A stretch of DNA of 64,000 bases from Rhodotorula mucilaginosa (GCA_034406715.1 CP137866.1:1426001-1490000); one strand, 5' to 3'. Shown: positions 44,977-56,388, counted from the stretch's first letter. A program made the numbers and translations. Notes: generated by a model from the letters alone, not told the origin.

Positions 44977-45206
44977 CTGAGTAGCAAGTGTGATATAGGT
45001 CAGAATCTGGTGTCTGTCCAAGGAGGGCATAGAGAGGTGATTCACAACAATGACGACAACAATGGTGACTCTGGTAGTGGGAGCAAGTTGGATTGAAGGA
45101 AGATGGGGGGGATATCATGCATGCTGTGCGAGCATACGTGCGTCCATTGGTGAAGGTCCACCTCCTCGGGACGGGAGACGAACCTCGACTTGGGGGTGCG
45201 TGTAGC

Positions 45207-45540
45207 ACCCTCACTAGAACAGAAACAGGACACTCTCCACCAACCTGTTTAGAGCCATACATCAATCTCTCAGTGAGCTGGTCACACAAAACGGCCGGGT
45301 GGCCCATAACGTCGTCATCCCGGTTCACGTCAAGTTCACATTGCTCTCGCGCGGATTTGGTAGCTCTCTTCTTCTTATATAGCCACACCGACTATCTCTC
45401 AAATCTATACTCGAGTCCAGTGGAATAGCATGCTCTTGTGGTTCCGTCCTATGACTTGCTACGACTGGAGACCCAAACTTGCACGACTTCCCGCATCAAG
45501 CTCAAAAGGGAAGACGTGTCCTGCTCGACGCAATAGTTCC
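45207..45540 (+). repeat. LTR-like repeat R, copy 3
   Basis: Homologous to 33899-34198. It begins TGTAGCACCC and includes a TATATAG box (45378-45384) followed by ATCTATACTCGAGT. It adjoins the M5 stop codon. Confidence 0.45.
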
Positions 45541-45545
45541 ACTCT

Positions 45546-46735
45546 TTACTTTGGCGTGCCTGTCCCGCCTCGTTTACCGTAGATGACGCGCTGGCGGTGC
45601 GAGAGATGGAGGACAGCTCCGAGAGACTGTGCTCCGTGGGGATGCTGCCGGAGACTCGTGAGTGCTGCAGCAGCCTCAGCTCGCTGCTTTAGCTGCTCCT
45701 GCCACTCCTGCCACTCATTCTCCTCCTCCTCATTCAGCTGCTGTTGCTCCTGCTTCTTGTTCAGGTGAACATGGGCTGCATCTGCAGGATGCTCACCAAT
45801 GTGGAGAGGTTCCAACTGGGGTAGATGGTAGAAGCCCTCAGGTTTTGGCGACTGAAGTAGGGTAGTGGATCAGAATTAATCCGGTGATTGGCTGTGACTG
45901 GCAGCCCTCATAGACACCAAAACACGGAAGGCGCAGGGACGCATGCGATTGATCGGAGCCCGCTGTGCCGCAGCAGGAACATGATCCTGTCAGAGAGCAA
46001 GAGCGTCTCTCAATACTTTCTCTGGTTGATAATGGGAGACTCGGAAGACGGCAGCTCACCCACAGGTTGTGAGCCGTTTATAACGTGATGTTGGCAGCAG
46101 AGGGATAATGGTCAGGAGAAAGAGATAAATCAGTAAGGTTGTGAAGCCCCATGCATACTCCAACCGCACAGCCAACACGCACAGATGGCCACTGTAGATG
46201 AGTAGGCAACCGCTCCTGAACCTCCTCCGACAACTAACCGCGCCCCGCAACATGTAAAGTGATCAGCACAAGTTGCGGTCAATCACACTCAGATTCAGAT
46301 CACATACAAGCATGCTCAAGAATTTCTGAGACGCTGTGGAACTTTCCTGTAGCACGCGCGGTCAGTTCTGTTGGTTTCTCCTGTTACGGCACGGAGAAAA
46401 GAGGGACGAACAAAGGTCTTGAGGGCTTCTTGTTGAGCGCGTTGCAGCTGATCCTCGGGAATCGGGACATTCTCTTCTAGTTCGCTCCATACATCACTGA
46501 TCCCTCTCCCAAAGGCGCTCTTGTCACCGCGGTCCCAGCCGAGATAGTATTCCTTGCTGACAAGCGCAACTGCTGCAAACCAAGCAGTCACCATACTAGA
46601 CTCTTTCATGCCAAGTTCGCGTGTAGCCTGGTCGATGTTGCTGATGCAGGCGCGGGCAGACGGTGTGAGGTGCAAGCCAAAGTCCAGGTTGTCGAGCTTG
46701 AAAGGCCTGTGTGCCCGAACATTGCCGCGAGGCAT
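45546..46735 (-). CDS. Family M member 5, unknown protein
   Basis: Exon 1 is 46735-46412 (324 nt; FKLDNLDFG, MVTAWFAAVALVSKEYY, FGRGISDVWSELE), ending at a GTTCGT donor. A 39-nt exon 2 follows (46348-46310), then exons encoding LPTHLQWPS and AAAQRAPIN. The last exon is 45851-45546 (306 nt), with a Gln/Glu-rich helix, then HGAQSLGAVLHLSHRQRVIYG and stop. Introns are phase 0, but the donor after AAAQRAPIN is not a normal GT site, so one intron is uncertain. It is closest to M2 in exon lengths and 3' flank. No targeting signal. Confidence 0.55.
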
Positions 46736-46908
46736 TCTGGACTCTGGGGCAAGCGAGAAAGATGGAGCGGGTCGAGGCTGGTGCCAGGCAGGGAATCGGA
46801 CCTCGCGAGTGGCTAGCTAGCCCTGGCAAGAAAAGGCAGAGGGAAGGAGAAGAAAGCCAAGCTGGACCGTGTCCGGACGGCCTCAGCTCGCGGAGGATAA
46901 GCGGCTTG

Positions 46909-46916
46909 TCCGCGGA
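46909..46916. promoter_or_regulatory. PDRE-like palindrome TCCGCGGA, upstream of M5
   Basis: Context GCGGCTTGTCCGCGGAC, 174 bp upstream of the M5 start. CTAGCTAG at 46813-46820 lies between. Confidence 0.72.
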
Positions 46917-47518
46917 CCCGTGCGTTTGTGGCGGTGCACGCATCCCGTCCATTCCCAGCGTCCCTTTATGCACCAGTCACGAGTATACAGTACGCAGTAC
47001 GAGAAGGAAGAGCGAGATGAGCGCCGCAAGAGCCTCACGACAAGGACAAGGACAGGGCGAGGCGGGGATCGTCCGTCCGAGAGCAGGCTTTGCATCCACA
47101 TGTCTTTGTACATGATTAATTGGGATGGACGCAGCATGTAACTCATGCCCCCTGAAAGGCCATAGTGATGTGCGAGAGGGAAGAAAGAGTTGAGTTGTCG
47201 GTGGCAGGTGGCGTTTTTACCTGCGCTCGAGTTCGCAGGATAACATACATTTAGGCAATCTCTGCCACACAAGCATACTACGAGAGGCGGACTTGCACAC
47301 CCCGGCGCCAGCCAGGAGGACTGTAACGCTTGGGATCTCTTTCGGTGTTTGTCATTCAAACTTTGGCTTTCTTGCAGCAATATTTTAGCTCAGACTGGGA
47401 GAACTTCTTGAGTAGCGTAGCTGTAGGGATCACCTCTGGAAAAATAGACGTTCCTCGCTTGTCCTCCGCTGAGTTTTGTGTAAGGCTTTGTTGAATTCTC
47501 CGTACACTCGGCAGGATC
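46917..47518. other. Spacer between M5 promoter and M6 3' end
   Basis: No gene supported. The last 140 bp before M6 match the 3' flank of M3. Confidence 0.45.
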
Positions 47519-48622
47519 CTACTTGGTGACATGGCCAAACCCATAGCGTTGATTGTAAATGACACGCTGCCGTTGCGAGAGATGGACAGCTCCGGGAGAT
47601 GCTGCTTCAAAAGGATGAGGACTAGCAGAGTGGTGCGCGGCAGCCTCAACTTGCTGCCGCGCCGCCGCCCGCGCTTGCTCCGCCTCCTTGTTCAGGTGAT
47701 CGTGGGCCGGTGCATCTCCAGGATGTCGGAGACCCACAAGAGGGTGCAGTTGGAGTAGATGTGGAAATCCTTCATGTTGTCGCAACTGAAGGATGAGTGT
47801 TCTGGTCAGAAAACGGTGGTCTGCTGTATTGAAAACAAAAGCTGAGAAAGAAAGGGGGTTAACGGGTACGCACCGGGTCAATTGCACGCAGCTCGGGAGG
47901 ATTGGTCTCGAGGTGTGGATGGGGTCTGAAGACATCTCTGTTCACAAATTCTGCGATAGACGGGAGTGCGATTTGGTCTTGGAGAAAATGACGCGGTGGC
48001 TGACTCAGGTGTGGGACAGAGAGTGAATCAGTATGGGATGTGCTCTCTTGTTTAAGTGCTTCTTACACACCGGAGGTTCAGGCAGCGCAACATCATCAGG
48101 CAGTTGCACTTGCCTCTGTCAATTCGACAAGGAAAGAAAAAAAAGCATCGGTCGTCAATTGTTCTCGGGTGCTTTGGCTCCAGATCACTTACAACAACGG
48201 CCAAGGGATGTCCTTTTGTCGTAGAATGCGCCTGTAGCAAGCAATGTTATCTATGCCTCTCGAGATCCTTTGTGGGTGAACAGAAAGGTACGCACAAGAA
48301 CGGTGATGGCGGCAGTCGGGTCATCCGAGCCTGTGGGCAGCTCGGTCACGACACGACTAAGCCCTTTCCCGAACTTTACCCTCTCTGCGGTGCCCCATCC
48401 GGAGTAGTATGTCCTGCTGACATAAGCCATTGCCTTGAGCCATCGGACCACAGTGTCGTCTTGCTCAATGCCGAGGTCGCGGATGACGGTGGCAATCCAG
48501 GTGAGGCTCTTTTCTGCGGGGTCACTGAGGTCCGTGCCAAAGTCCAAGCCGCAGAGCTCAAAGTGCGGACGAGTGCGGGGGTTGCTCCTCCCGTCTTGTC
48601 CGTTGAGGCGGCGACGGGGCAT
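47519..48622 (-). CDS. Family M member 6, unknown protein
   Basis: Exon 1 is 48622-48296 (327 nt; FELCGLDFG, VVRWLKAMAYVSRTYY, FGKGLSRVVTEL), followed by a strong GTGCGT donor. Exon 2 is 48231-48193 (39 nt, AHSTTKGHPLAVV). Short exons follow that encode LPDDVALPEPP and PPELRAIDP. The last exon is 47785-47519 (267 nt), with LRQHEGF, an Ala/Gln-rich helix, PGAVHLSQRQRVIY and stop in the AAGTAG context. Introns appear phase 0; the exact acceptor of the fourth exon is unresolved. It is divergent from COG2 and shares about 650 bp of upstream DNA with it. Confidence 0.55.
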
Positions 48623-48809
48623 TCTGGCCTGAGCTGAGCGATTAAGGAGATGAGTTGCTGCAGCAGGGTTGACGCAGGTACGTGGCAAAGGCAGGGAGCG
48701 TCCGCAAGTGCCGGCTTGCTAGCTGGTGTATGGGAAGAAGGAGAACAGAGAGGGACGTTGTACGGTCCACGCTGAAACCCGCGCCGGGGCCTCTCCCTGT
48801 ACCGGCTTG

Positions 48810-48817
48810 TCCGCGGA
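48810..48817. promoter_or_regulatory. PDRE-like palindrome TCCGCGGA between M6 and COG2
   Basis: Context CCGGCTTGTCCGCGGAGAG, 188 bp upstream of the M6 start and about 460 bp upstream of COG2. A TATATA string lies at 48822-48827. Confidence 0.72.
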
Positions 48818-49277
48818 GAGCTATATAGGGAACCGTGGGGGACCGGGGAAGCGCGCACCGCGCCACGTATAGCTTGGCGCTTGGCCACACAGCCGCGAGC
48901 TCACATCCATACACGAGCACAGCTGCTGTAGCCGCGCCTGAGTCTTGTCGAAGGAGATGGCAACGTCGAGGCGCATGACAAACGGGTAGCTCTTCGGTTC
49001 AAGCTTGGCACGAAAGTAGCGCTGTACAGTTGCTTTTGGCTGCCGGGAATCCAGCCTGGGTCGAGTCCGACGATTCCATGTGAAGTGCAGGAGAGAGCGA
49101 GAAAGTCGTGTCTTTTCATCGTCGTTGACGTCGACCCAGCGCAAACCACATAGAGACCAAGGGCAGTACGCTTGAGCAAGACGAAGTTCTCCTAGACCTG
49201 CTCGAGCCCGTCCAACCAGGCAAACGCCCCGACGTCTCTCCCCACCTGGGCCCGAGACGTGTGAAGTGGACGCGACG

Positions 49278-52200
49278 ATGGCGGCGACACAAGGCGACGC
49301 CGCGCTGCAGGACCCGTTCAGTCCCAGAAGCGTCGCTACAGAATCCGAGCCGGTCAAGCCCCGCCCCGAGTCTGCGACCGCGCCGCCGCTGCACCGCCCA
49401 ACGTTCACTCAAGTCCTCTCGGCCGCAGACTTGTCGGCCGTCTTGAGCAGTACGGCAACCGAGGACGACGACGACGACGCTTCAGAAGCAGTGGGCCAAC
49501 TCCCGGACGCTCCGCCGATCTCGCACTCGCTCCTCGCGAGTCCCGACTTTGACGCGTCGTCGTTCCTCCTCGCGCGCCGACTCACGCCGCTCGACCAACT
49601 CCGCTCCGAACTGCGCGAGTACCTCGCCAGCTTGAAACAGTCCCTCGTCGGTGTCATCAACGACGAGTACGAAGCCTTCATCGGACTCTCGCTCGGGTTG
49701 AAACAGGCCCATGTGTCGCAGTCGCTCGCGCGCGTGCGGAAACCCGTTCTTCAAGTCAGGAACGAGGTCGTGCGCGTCCAGGACGAGTTGACCGCCATGC
49801 AGGACGAAATGAGCTCCGTCCTCGAACAGAGGAAAGAAGCCCGGGAGGCGAAAGCCCTCATGCGGAGGTTGCTCGCGACCGATGAGGCCGTCGCAAAAGT
49901 CGAGGCCCTCTTGAACCTCGAGTCGCCGCCACCGCCGCCTTCCTCGTCCTCAACCTCGCTCAAGAAACCGCGGAGAGCAATCATGTGCGTAGCGATTGGG
50001 TTCCTCGCCAGGGAGCGCTCGCTGACCCACACCATGCCTTCCGCGAACAGCTCGATGGTCGCCGACTCTCCCACGAAGCGACTCGAACGGATCGCGAGCG
50101 AGTACACTCACATGCAATACCTCGTCAAGCGCGCCGGACCCAACCTCCCTTTCATCCGTGCGCTCGAACCGGTCCGTCTCTCTCGTTCTTTCTTGCTCTT
50201 TTCTTTTTCTGTTGGTTCTCCTCGTCCTGACGAGCCCCTGAATGAACACGACCGCAGCGCATCGCGAGAATCACGCAAGCCCTTCGCGCCGAATTGTCCG
50301 ACCTACTCGGCTCCGTTCTCGCCTCTCGACCAATCTCGGCCTCTCCCGCCTCCTCGAACAAGAACGCGGCGAACTCGTACCGCCAAGAACTCCTCACCAC
50401 GCTACGGACGTTCCTCTCGCTCGGGATGGCGCACGAAGCGGATGAGATCATCAGGACGGAACTCGTCCAGCCCTTTATGCGACGGACGGTGACGCGCGAG
50501 AGTCTCGTTGGAGCGAAACCGTTGCCGCCGTCGCCGGCGCCGAATACCGCCTCCTCCTCTACTACTGCGGTCGCTTCTTCTCCTGCTGGTGATGAAGCCG
50601 ACGAGCCCACACCGACGACGACGACGGCGGCGGCGGTTCCCGCCCCCTATCGGATCGAACGCCTCCGACTCCCGACTCAACCACCCCCACGAGACGGGAC
50701 CAACCTCGTCCCGCTCACGACGTTGTACAACCGGATCCTCGAATTCGTCGAACGGGAATGCGGGATTGTGTTGGATGTGGCGGAGAGGGTGTTGGATTCC
50801 CAGGTGGGCGGGGTCGGTGCGAGCGAGAAGAGGAGACGAGTCAAGAAAGAGGAGGAGGAGGAGGACGCCGAGGCAGCGGAGGAGGAGGAGGCGGCGGTCT
50901 TGCGAATGGGAGCATCATCGGCCCACTCGCTCGGATCGGGAAAGGAGGACCAGGAGGGGGATGGCGAGGATGGCGGCGGCGGCGGATCCGACGACGACAG
51001 GATTACCGGTTTCCAGGTGTTGAACAACGTTGTTGTCGACGAGATTGCCAAGGCTATCACGAGCGAGTTGGGAGGGGTCGTGTTTGCTGCCGGGCGGCCG
51101 ACCGTGTTCCATCAGGTACGTTCATTCTTCGACTCCTTTCTCTCTCCTTCTTCCAGGGGGACAACGACATATCTGCCGTCTACTTCGAGTCCCAGCTTGC
51201 TCGTGGTCTTCTGCGCCTCGGGCTGATCATGACGCTGACGACGACGAATTTTTCGGTTCGTCCTTCCTCCTCGCGCAGCACTACCGCCTCGCGACCCTGT
51301 TCCTTTCCCGCCTCGAAGCCCTCTCTCCGACCCTCCCTCGCCTACAAGCGCTCCGGTCCCATCCGAGCGTGACTACCCTCCTGAAACGGTTCCAACTCCC
51401 GGTTTATTTCCAACTCCGACTCAAAGAGGCGGTGGTGCTGATCGAACGGGCGTTCGAGATGGGGTCAGCGTCGGGGGGAGGGGCGAAGGATGCAACGTTC
51501 GCCTCCTCCTCCTCGGCGGCGGCGGGTGAGGATGTGGAGGAAGGGTTTGTGATGAGTGAGAGTGAGGCGGTTTGGAAGGCTTTGGAGCGGTGCTGGGATG
51601 ACGACGTCTGGTTGGTCGAACTCGCCGGCCGGTTCTGGAAGTTGACGCTGCAGGTCAGTCTCTTCGCTCGGTTGCCTTTTTCTTTGGCTCTTGAGCAGAC
51701 GACGCTCTCGCCCCCGATAACGCTCGAGCCATCCAGGTCGCCTTCTTCGAGGAAACTGACGCTACGATTTTTTTGTCTCTTTCTTTGACCTGTCATGCAG
51801 ATCCTGAGCCGATACCGGACCTGGTTGAACGACAAGGTACCGCGCTACGTTCTGCCGACGAGTGCTTCTTCGGCGAACATTTCTGCGGAAGGCGATCGGG
51901 ATCGAGGGCGGGTGAGTGGATGACGTGCGGAGCGCGAAATGCTGGTATTTGCTTCCCTTCGGAACGCTGATCCTCAGCTGCCAATTGCTTTCCGCTAAAA
52001 CTTACAGCTCACGCCGAATCCGAGCACACCTCGGCCTGGAACGCCTGGTCCGAGCGAGGCCGACACCGTCTCGGAGGAGGCCACCTTGCGCCAGTTGACC
52101 GTCTTAATCGCCGATGCGCGGACGATGGAACGTCGAGCGCGGAGACTGTATGAGGAGCGGATACGAGTCAAACTGCCGCGGTCTGAAGGCGGTACGATCG

Positions 52201-52964
52201 CTCTTTCTGCGGCGGAGGACGTGGAGGAGGACACCGAGACTGGTCAGTCGGTTCTTTTGAAGTCGCTCTCTTCCTGTCGAGCGACGGGCATTGATTTCGC
52301 CCTTTGCTTGTACAGCTGCCATCGAAGAAGCTCTCACGGGTGTGACGTCCTTTGTCCCATCGCTGTCCTCTCAGGTCATCACGATCCTCGTGAAACGCTG
52401 CGCCGAGCACCTCAAGCTCGTCCGGTCCGTCGCTTCCCAAGTCCGCGCCTCGACTCGCAAAGGTCCGATCGAACCGAGCTACTTTGTCCACAACATCCTC
52501 AAAGAGTTGAGGGCGTACTTGAACGGTCCTGGGAGGGTCATCGAGGAGGAATTGCGGAAAAAGTGGGCGACGGCAGTGGTGGAAGATATCGCCGGCAGGT
52601 GCGTTCAGTTTGACCTTTCGCTCGTAGGCCTGGTGACCTGGGGACTAACTCATACATCCTGCACAGATACACGGCCATCCTCTCGACCCAAAAAAAGACC
52701 GAAGATTCTCTCCGCTGGCTGAAAAAGGGCCGCCAAGGCCTCTCCTTTTTTGGTCGGGCCGCCTCGTCCGCGGTGGGCGGCTCGGGCGACGATGCCGGCG
52801 GCGGCGAGGACGACCGCGTCAAGATGCAGATGCAGCTCGACGTCGAGACGCTCGCCGAGGATGCGGTCGCGCTCCAGGTCGAGGTGGACGCGAGTGAGGC
52901 GTTCTTGGCGCTCAAGAGGGCGGCAAGGGGAGACGTTCCGAAGGAGGACGAGGGCAAGAAGTAG
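49278..52964 (+). CDS. COG2: Conserved oligomeric Golgi complex subunit 2 (COG2)
   Basis: Eight exons: 49278-49984, 50051-50171, 50258-51115, 51279-51653, 51801-51911, 52008-52242, 52316-52598, 52667-52964. The sum is 2988 nt, encoding 995 residues. The N-terminal COG2 region is clear (SPDFDASSFLLARRLTPLDQ, then LREYLASLKQSLVGVINDEY). The C-terminal region shows the COG2-type PTVFHQ/HYRLATLFLSRLE junction and ELRAYLNGPGRVIEEELRKK. COG2 belongs to lobe A of the COG tether, which guides retrograde vesicles within the Golgi. Introns fall in mixed phases, unlike the accessory genes. The middle holds acidic and Gly/Asp low-complexity insertions. The long third intron (163 nt) contains an inner AG/GT pair, but using it would leave a 23-nt intron, so it was not called. 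Confidence 0.9.
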
Positions 52965-53314
52965 TAGTAGCAGTTGCGGTTGTGCTGCTGGAAGTGTCGC
53001 AGTTTGCGAAGATTGAGGTGCCCATCGCGCGAGGAGAATATCCTAAGGAGGAGACGTCGCAGACCGCCCGCGCGGCAAGCTATCCCGCCCCGAGAGCACC
53101 TTAAAAGCTGGGGCTACTGTGTTACATGCTATACGAGACTGCGCGACTACAACTACACCCAACGCTCGAAAGACCTGTTGAGAAGGCCGAAAGATCGTTC
53201 GTCTTTGATCCCTGCGTCGGTCCAGCCGAAAAGAGGAGCTTGACCCAAGCTGTACAGAGGAGACACTGAATTTTCAAGGGTGATAACTGGCCTAATCCCG
53301 CAATCCGGATCGCG
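52965..53314. other. Convergent intergenic region
   Basis: Lies between the stop codons of COG2 (plus) and N1 (minus). No gene seen. Confidence 0.5.
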
Positions 53315-54525
53315 TTACTCCTGTGAAGTGCGCGCGTGAGGCTCGCAAGCTGCACGCCTGTTAACTGAATTCTGCAAGGACAGGACCTGATCCTGGGGAT
53401 TCCTAAGGTTGTATGCCTTGACCGCGGAATCTTGGACCCGCAAGAACACTTGTGACCATTGGTGCACAGCCGCTGGGGATGAGCAAGGTACGGAGATCTG
53501 ATGAAGGAGGTACTCTTGGTCAGAACTCGAGCTCATAAAAAGGTGGCAGCTACGCCGCTTTACCCCAGATTGCACAAGGATATTGGCCGGCAGACCCTTA
53601 GCCTGCAAAAGAAGACAATGAGCAGGGGATCACAGGATGAGCACACAGGTTAAGGTATGGAGCGTGGCACGCACCAAGAGATAGTCGATACCGGCCGCTT
53701 GAGGACGAGGTGAATGGAACAATAAGTATCGAGCCACATGTGCCCATGCTGAATCCTCTTGCCTGTACATATTGTCAAGAAGAAGAAGCAATGTCATCTT
53801 GAATTGTCTTTGCTGCGTGGGGTCCGGCCGGCCTTGAAGCTCAACGACGAGCCTCGCGCAGACGGTTAACCACTCTTCAAACGCGGACTTGTATGATTGA
53901 GATAGGCGAAGGTTGTGAAGGCGCGAACGAGCAAACGATTGAATGCCAATTAAGAGTTGCACAGGGGTGAGGGTGGTGTTGCGCGGAGGATGAGTGCCGT
54001 TCTCAGTTTCGCGGCGGGCATCATATGACAGCTCGTCCTTCACATGTTTGCCCGTGGTCAGACAGAGCTTTGACATGTGAAGAAAATTGTGACCCACAAA
54101 ATCTCTGACAATACTGTACGGATTCTCCAGAACGCCGAGCTGTCGGGAGGTTCGTGAGTCGACCTGAGAGCTTGAACGAGACTACATCCCGGCGGGACTG
54201 TACTCACTGGATAGTGAGCGTCGGGACGGTCTCTGACAGCATAAGTGCCCCTGTGGTGATTGAGGTCCTCGAGCAAGTGCTCGAAATGCGGGCGAGCCCA
54301 GTCCAGGCTTGCGAGGTCGGTGAATCGGGTCGAAATGACATGCCCCGTGATGGCGAGCCAACCCTGGGCGTAGTCTCGTTGATTTGTCAAATCTTCGGCC
54401 TTGCGTGCGCACCTTTCGATGACATTGAAGAGTTTAACCCTCTCTTGGAGGTACCTCAGGTTGTTGGGTGCAGAAACACGGAACAAGCCCGTCGGGGGCA
54501 GCGCCGGGGGAAGCTGTTGCGACAT
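53315..54525 (-). CDS. Family N member 1, unknown protein (3 exons, 364 aa)
   Basis: Not recognised. Exons 54525-54208 (318 nt), 54163-53675 (489 nt) and 53602-53315 (288 nt) sum to 1095 nt; all are multiples of three with phase-0 introns. Segments shared with N2: ERVKLFNVIERCARKA, STRFTDLAS, LENPYSIV, LLLLDNMYRQED, AKGLPANI, and the C-terminal block from QWSQVFLRVQ through NPQDQVLSLQ to RRAACEP. It is helical and soluble-looking, with no signal peptide. Its length is close to P1 and P3 (360 and 362), although sequence similarity to P is not evident. Exon 1 has a loose pattern similarity to family M exon 1 (W..A..H.IS..F), too weak to claim homology. Confidence 0.63.
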
Positions 54526-54663
54526 GTCAAGCGAGCCCGGGAGGCAGGACGCTGACAAGGAATGAGCAGAACAGCCGAGGTAAAATAATGCTTTTCTGTG
54601 GAGCGTCAGGAGCATAGCGTGCTAAGCAACGGACGGCGATGAGCTCGGGCAGCGAGCGGCTTG

Positions 54664-54671
54664 TCCGCGGA
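54664..54671. promoter_or_regulatory. PDRE-like palindrome TCCGCGGA, upstream of N1
   Basis: Context GCGGCTTGTCCGCGGAG, 139 bp upstream of the N1 start; identical over 17 bases to the M3 site. Confidence 0.72.
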
Positions 54672-55048
54672 GATGCTTGCACTCGTGCCGATTCTGGGGC
54701 CTGAGGCCCGGGCGTTTCGGCTACGTACAGTCTGGGCTGGGCAGTATGTGAGAGAATTTCGCTCTCTGACGCAAAAGCCCGTCCGAGCGCAGCAGCAATT
54801 CGGACGACGATCGGCGAGCCTTACAACATCCGCAGTTCCGCAGGACAATGCAGAAGAGAGCGGAAGAATCCATCGCGAATATAGCGCACGCGGGGTCAGA
54901 ACTCTGCAGAATTCTTCTGGAGGGTTTTCTGGACTCGTGGAGGAGAGATGGACGTTTAAAACCAGGAAGGAGATTTCCGCAATTTGTCCCTGGCTCTCAA
55001 TGTCAATCTCTGTGAGATACATAGCCAGAGCAGGTCAACGATCTTTCA
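54672..55048. other. Spacer between N1 promoter and N2 3' end, no gene supported
   Basis: Nothing recognised on either strand. Confidence 0.45.
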
Positions 55049-56278
55049 TCAGACTACGTCTCTTTGTATCACAATACGCAGAGGATCAGTCAGTATGCAC
55101 GGCTCGCAAGCCTCACGTCTCTCCTCGATGGACGAAACTTGGTCGTGAGGATGTCTCTGGTTGTAAGCCTCGACGGCTTTGTGCTGGACGTGCAGAAAAT
55201 TTGGCGACCACTCGAAGGAAGCGCGCGAGGTTTCAGCTGACGGTGGAAGCTGCCATTTTGGGTGTCGAATCAGCAATTGTTCGGCAAGCTGAGAGACCGT
55301 TTTGCAACGCAGCCCCAGGACTTACGCCTGCTTGTTGAATAACTTCCTGAGGTAAACCCCTAGCCTGCAGTTTGATTATATCGATTTAGCGTCGGGGTCA
55401 AAGGCAGCGGGTAGCAACAGAATCAACGCACAAAGAGGAAATCAACGCCAGGCGACGAAGAGTGGTAAGTTGGCACCCATGTTTGGTCCTCCTCCTCGTA
55501 CAGATTGTCAAGGAGAGAAAAGAGAGCACGCAGGTATTGAGCCCGTTGCTTGCTATCAAGGTCGGGCTCGTAATCGCACACGGTGTAGCGTGTGTACAGA
55601 GTCCATTCCTCCAAGGCTGCTTCCCATGCCGTGCTCGAAGAGGAGGACAATAACCCGCCAAGGCAAGCTCGGACATAGCCTTGAATTGTCTCAATGACGT
55701 CTTCGGGCGTGATGTGTGCCGGAATCTTGACAGGAGCGAGCGTGGGTTCGCCGTGATGCTGGTTGTGAAACCGGTCCTGCGCGAGTGACCATCGACGTCA
55801 GTACCCATGCATACACCGTGACTATGGGAAGCATACATATAGGCTCGCGATGGTATAAGGATTCTCAAGCAGTTGCACCTGCAAAGATGTGAGAGAGAGC
55901 AAAGGTCTAGCGCGTCACCCTTGCGATTGGATCCCATGATGGCAAAACGGCAGAGACTGACGGGATAGAGGCGAGGCAAAGCCTGCTTCTCGGCACAAGT
56001 TGGAGTGTGATGCTTCGTCTGCTCAAGCACCATTAAAAGTGCCGGCGCGCCGAGAGGACACTTGCGAGACTCGTGAATCTCGTTCTGAGCAGGTGGAGCA
56101 TGACGGCGCGCCAGCACACGCCGTACGCTGGTTCGTCGGAGCGCCCCACGGCCCTACGAATGCACTCGTCGACGAGTTGGACGAGTTGCACTTTCGTTTC
56201 GGCGACGACTTGGCGCTCCTCGAGCTGTTCTTGCGTCGACGCATCGTTTGATGGATTCCGAGGGGTACGCTGCGGCAT
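55049..56278 (-). CDS. Family N member 2, unknown protein, possibly damaged
   Basis: Paralog of N1 along its length. The first exon from 56278 carries KVQLVQLVDECIRRA and TRFTSLAS. Then come LLENPYTI, a block with LFSLLDNLYEEEDQ and GVDFLF (matching LLLLDNMYRQED and GIDYLL), an exon ARGLPQEVIQQAG, and a last exon ending at 55049 with HKAVEAYNQRHPHDQVSS. It has more introns than N1, and those that can be placed are phase 0 (for example after LYP, LLENPYTIASLY, DFLF and QQAG). Within the first exon the N1-like reading does not stay in one frame, so the copy may be broken or have an unrecognised small intron. Divergent from SNF8. Confidence 0.52.
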
Positions 56279-56388
56279 AGCTACGCGTTCGTACGGCTGC
56301 GCCCGGGAGCGGTCGAACTGCTTCGTTGGCGACAAAGCCAAAGGAAGGGCCGGTAAGAGAGATTGAGCACAGGCACGGCACCCGCTTG

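Noticed and set aside
51159-51257. Extra 33-codon exon in COG2
   Set aside because: It is open in frame, but using it leaves a 23-nt intron and breaks the conserved FHQ-HYRL junction.
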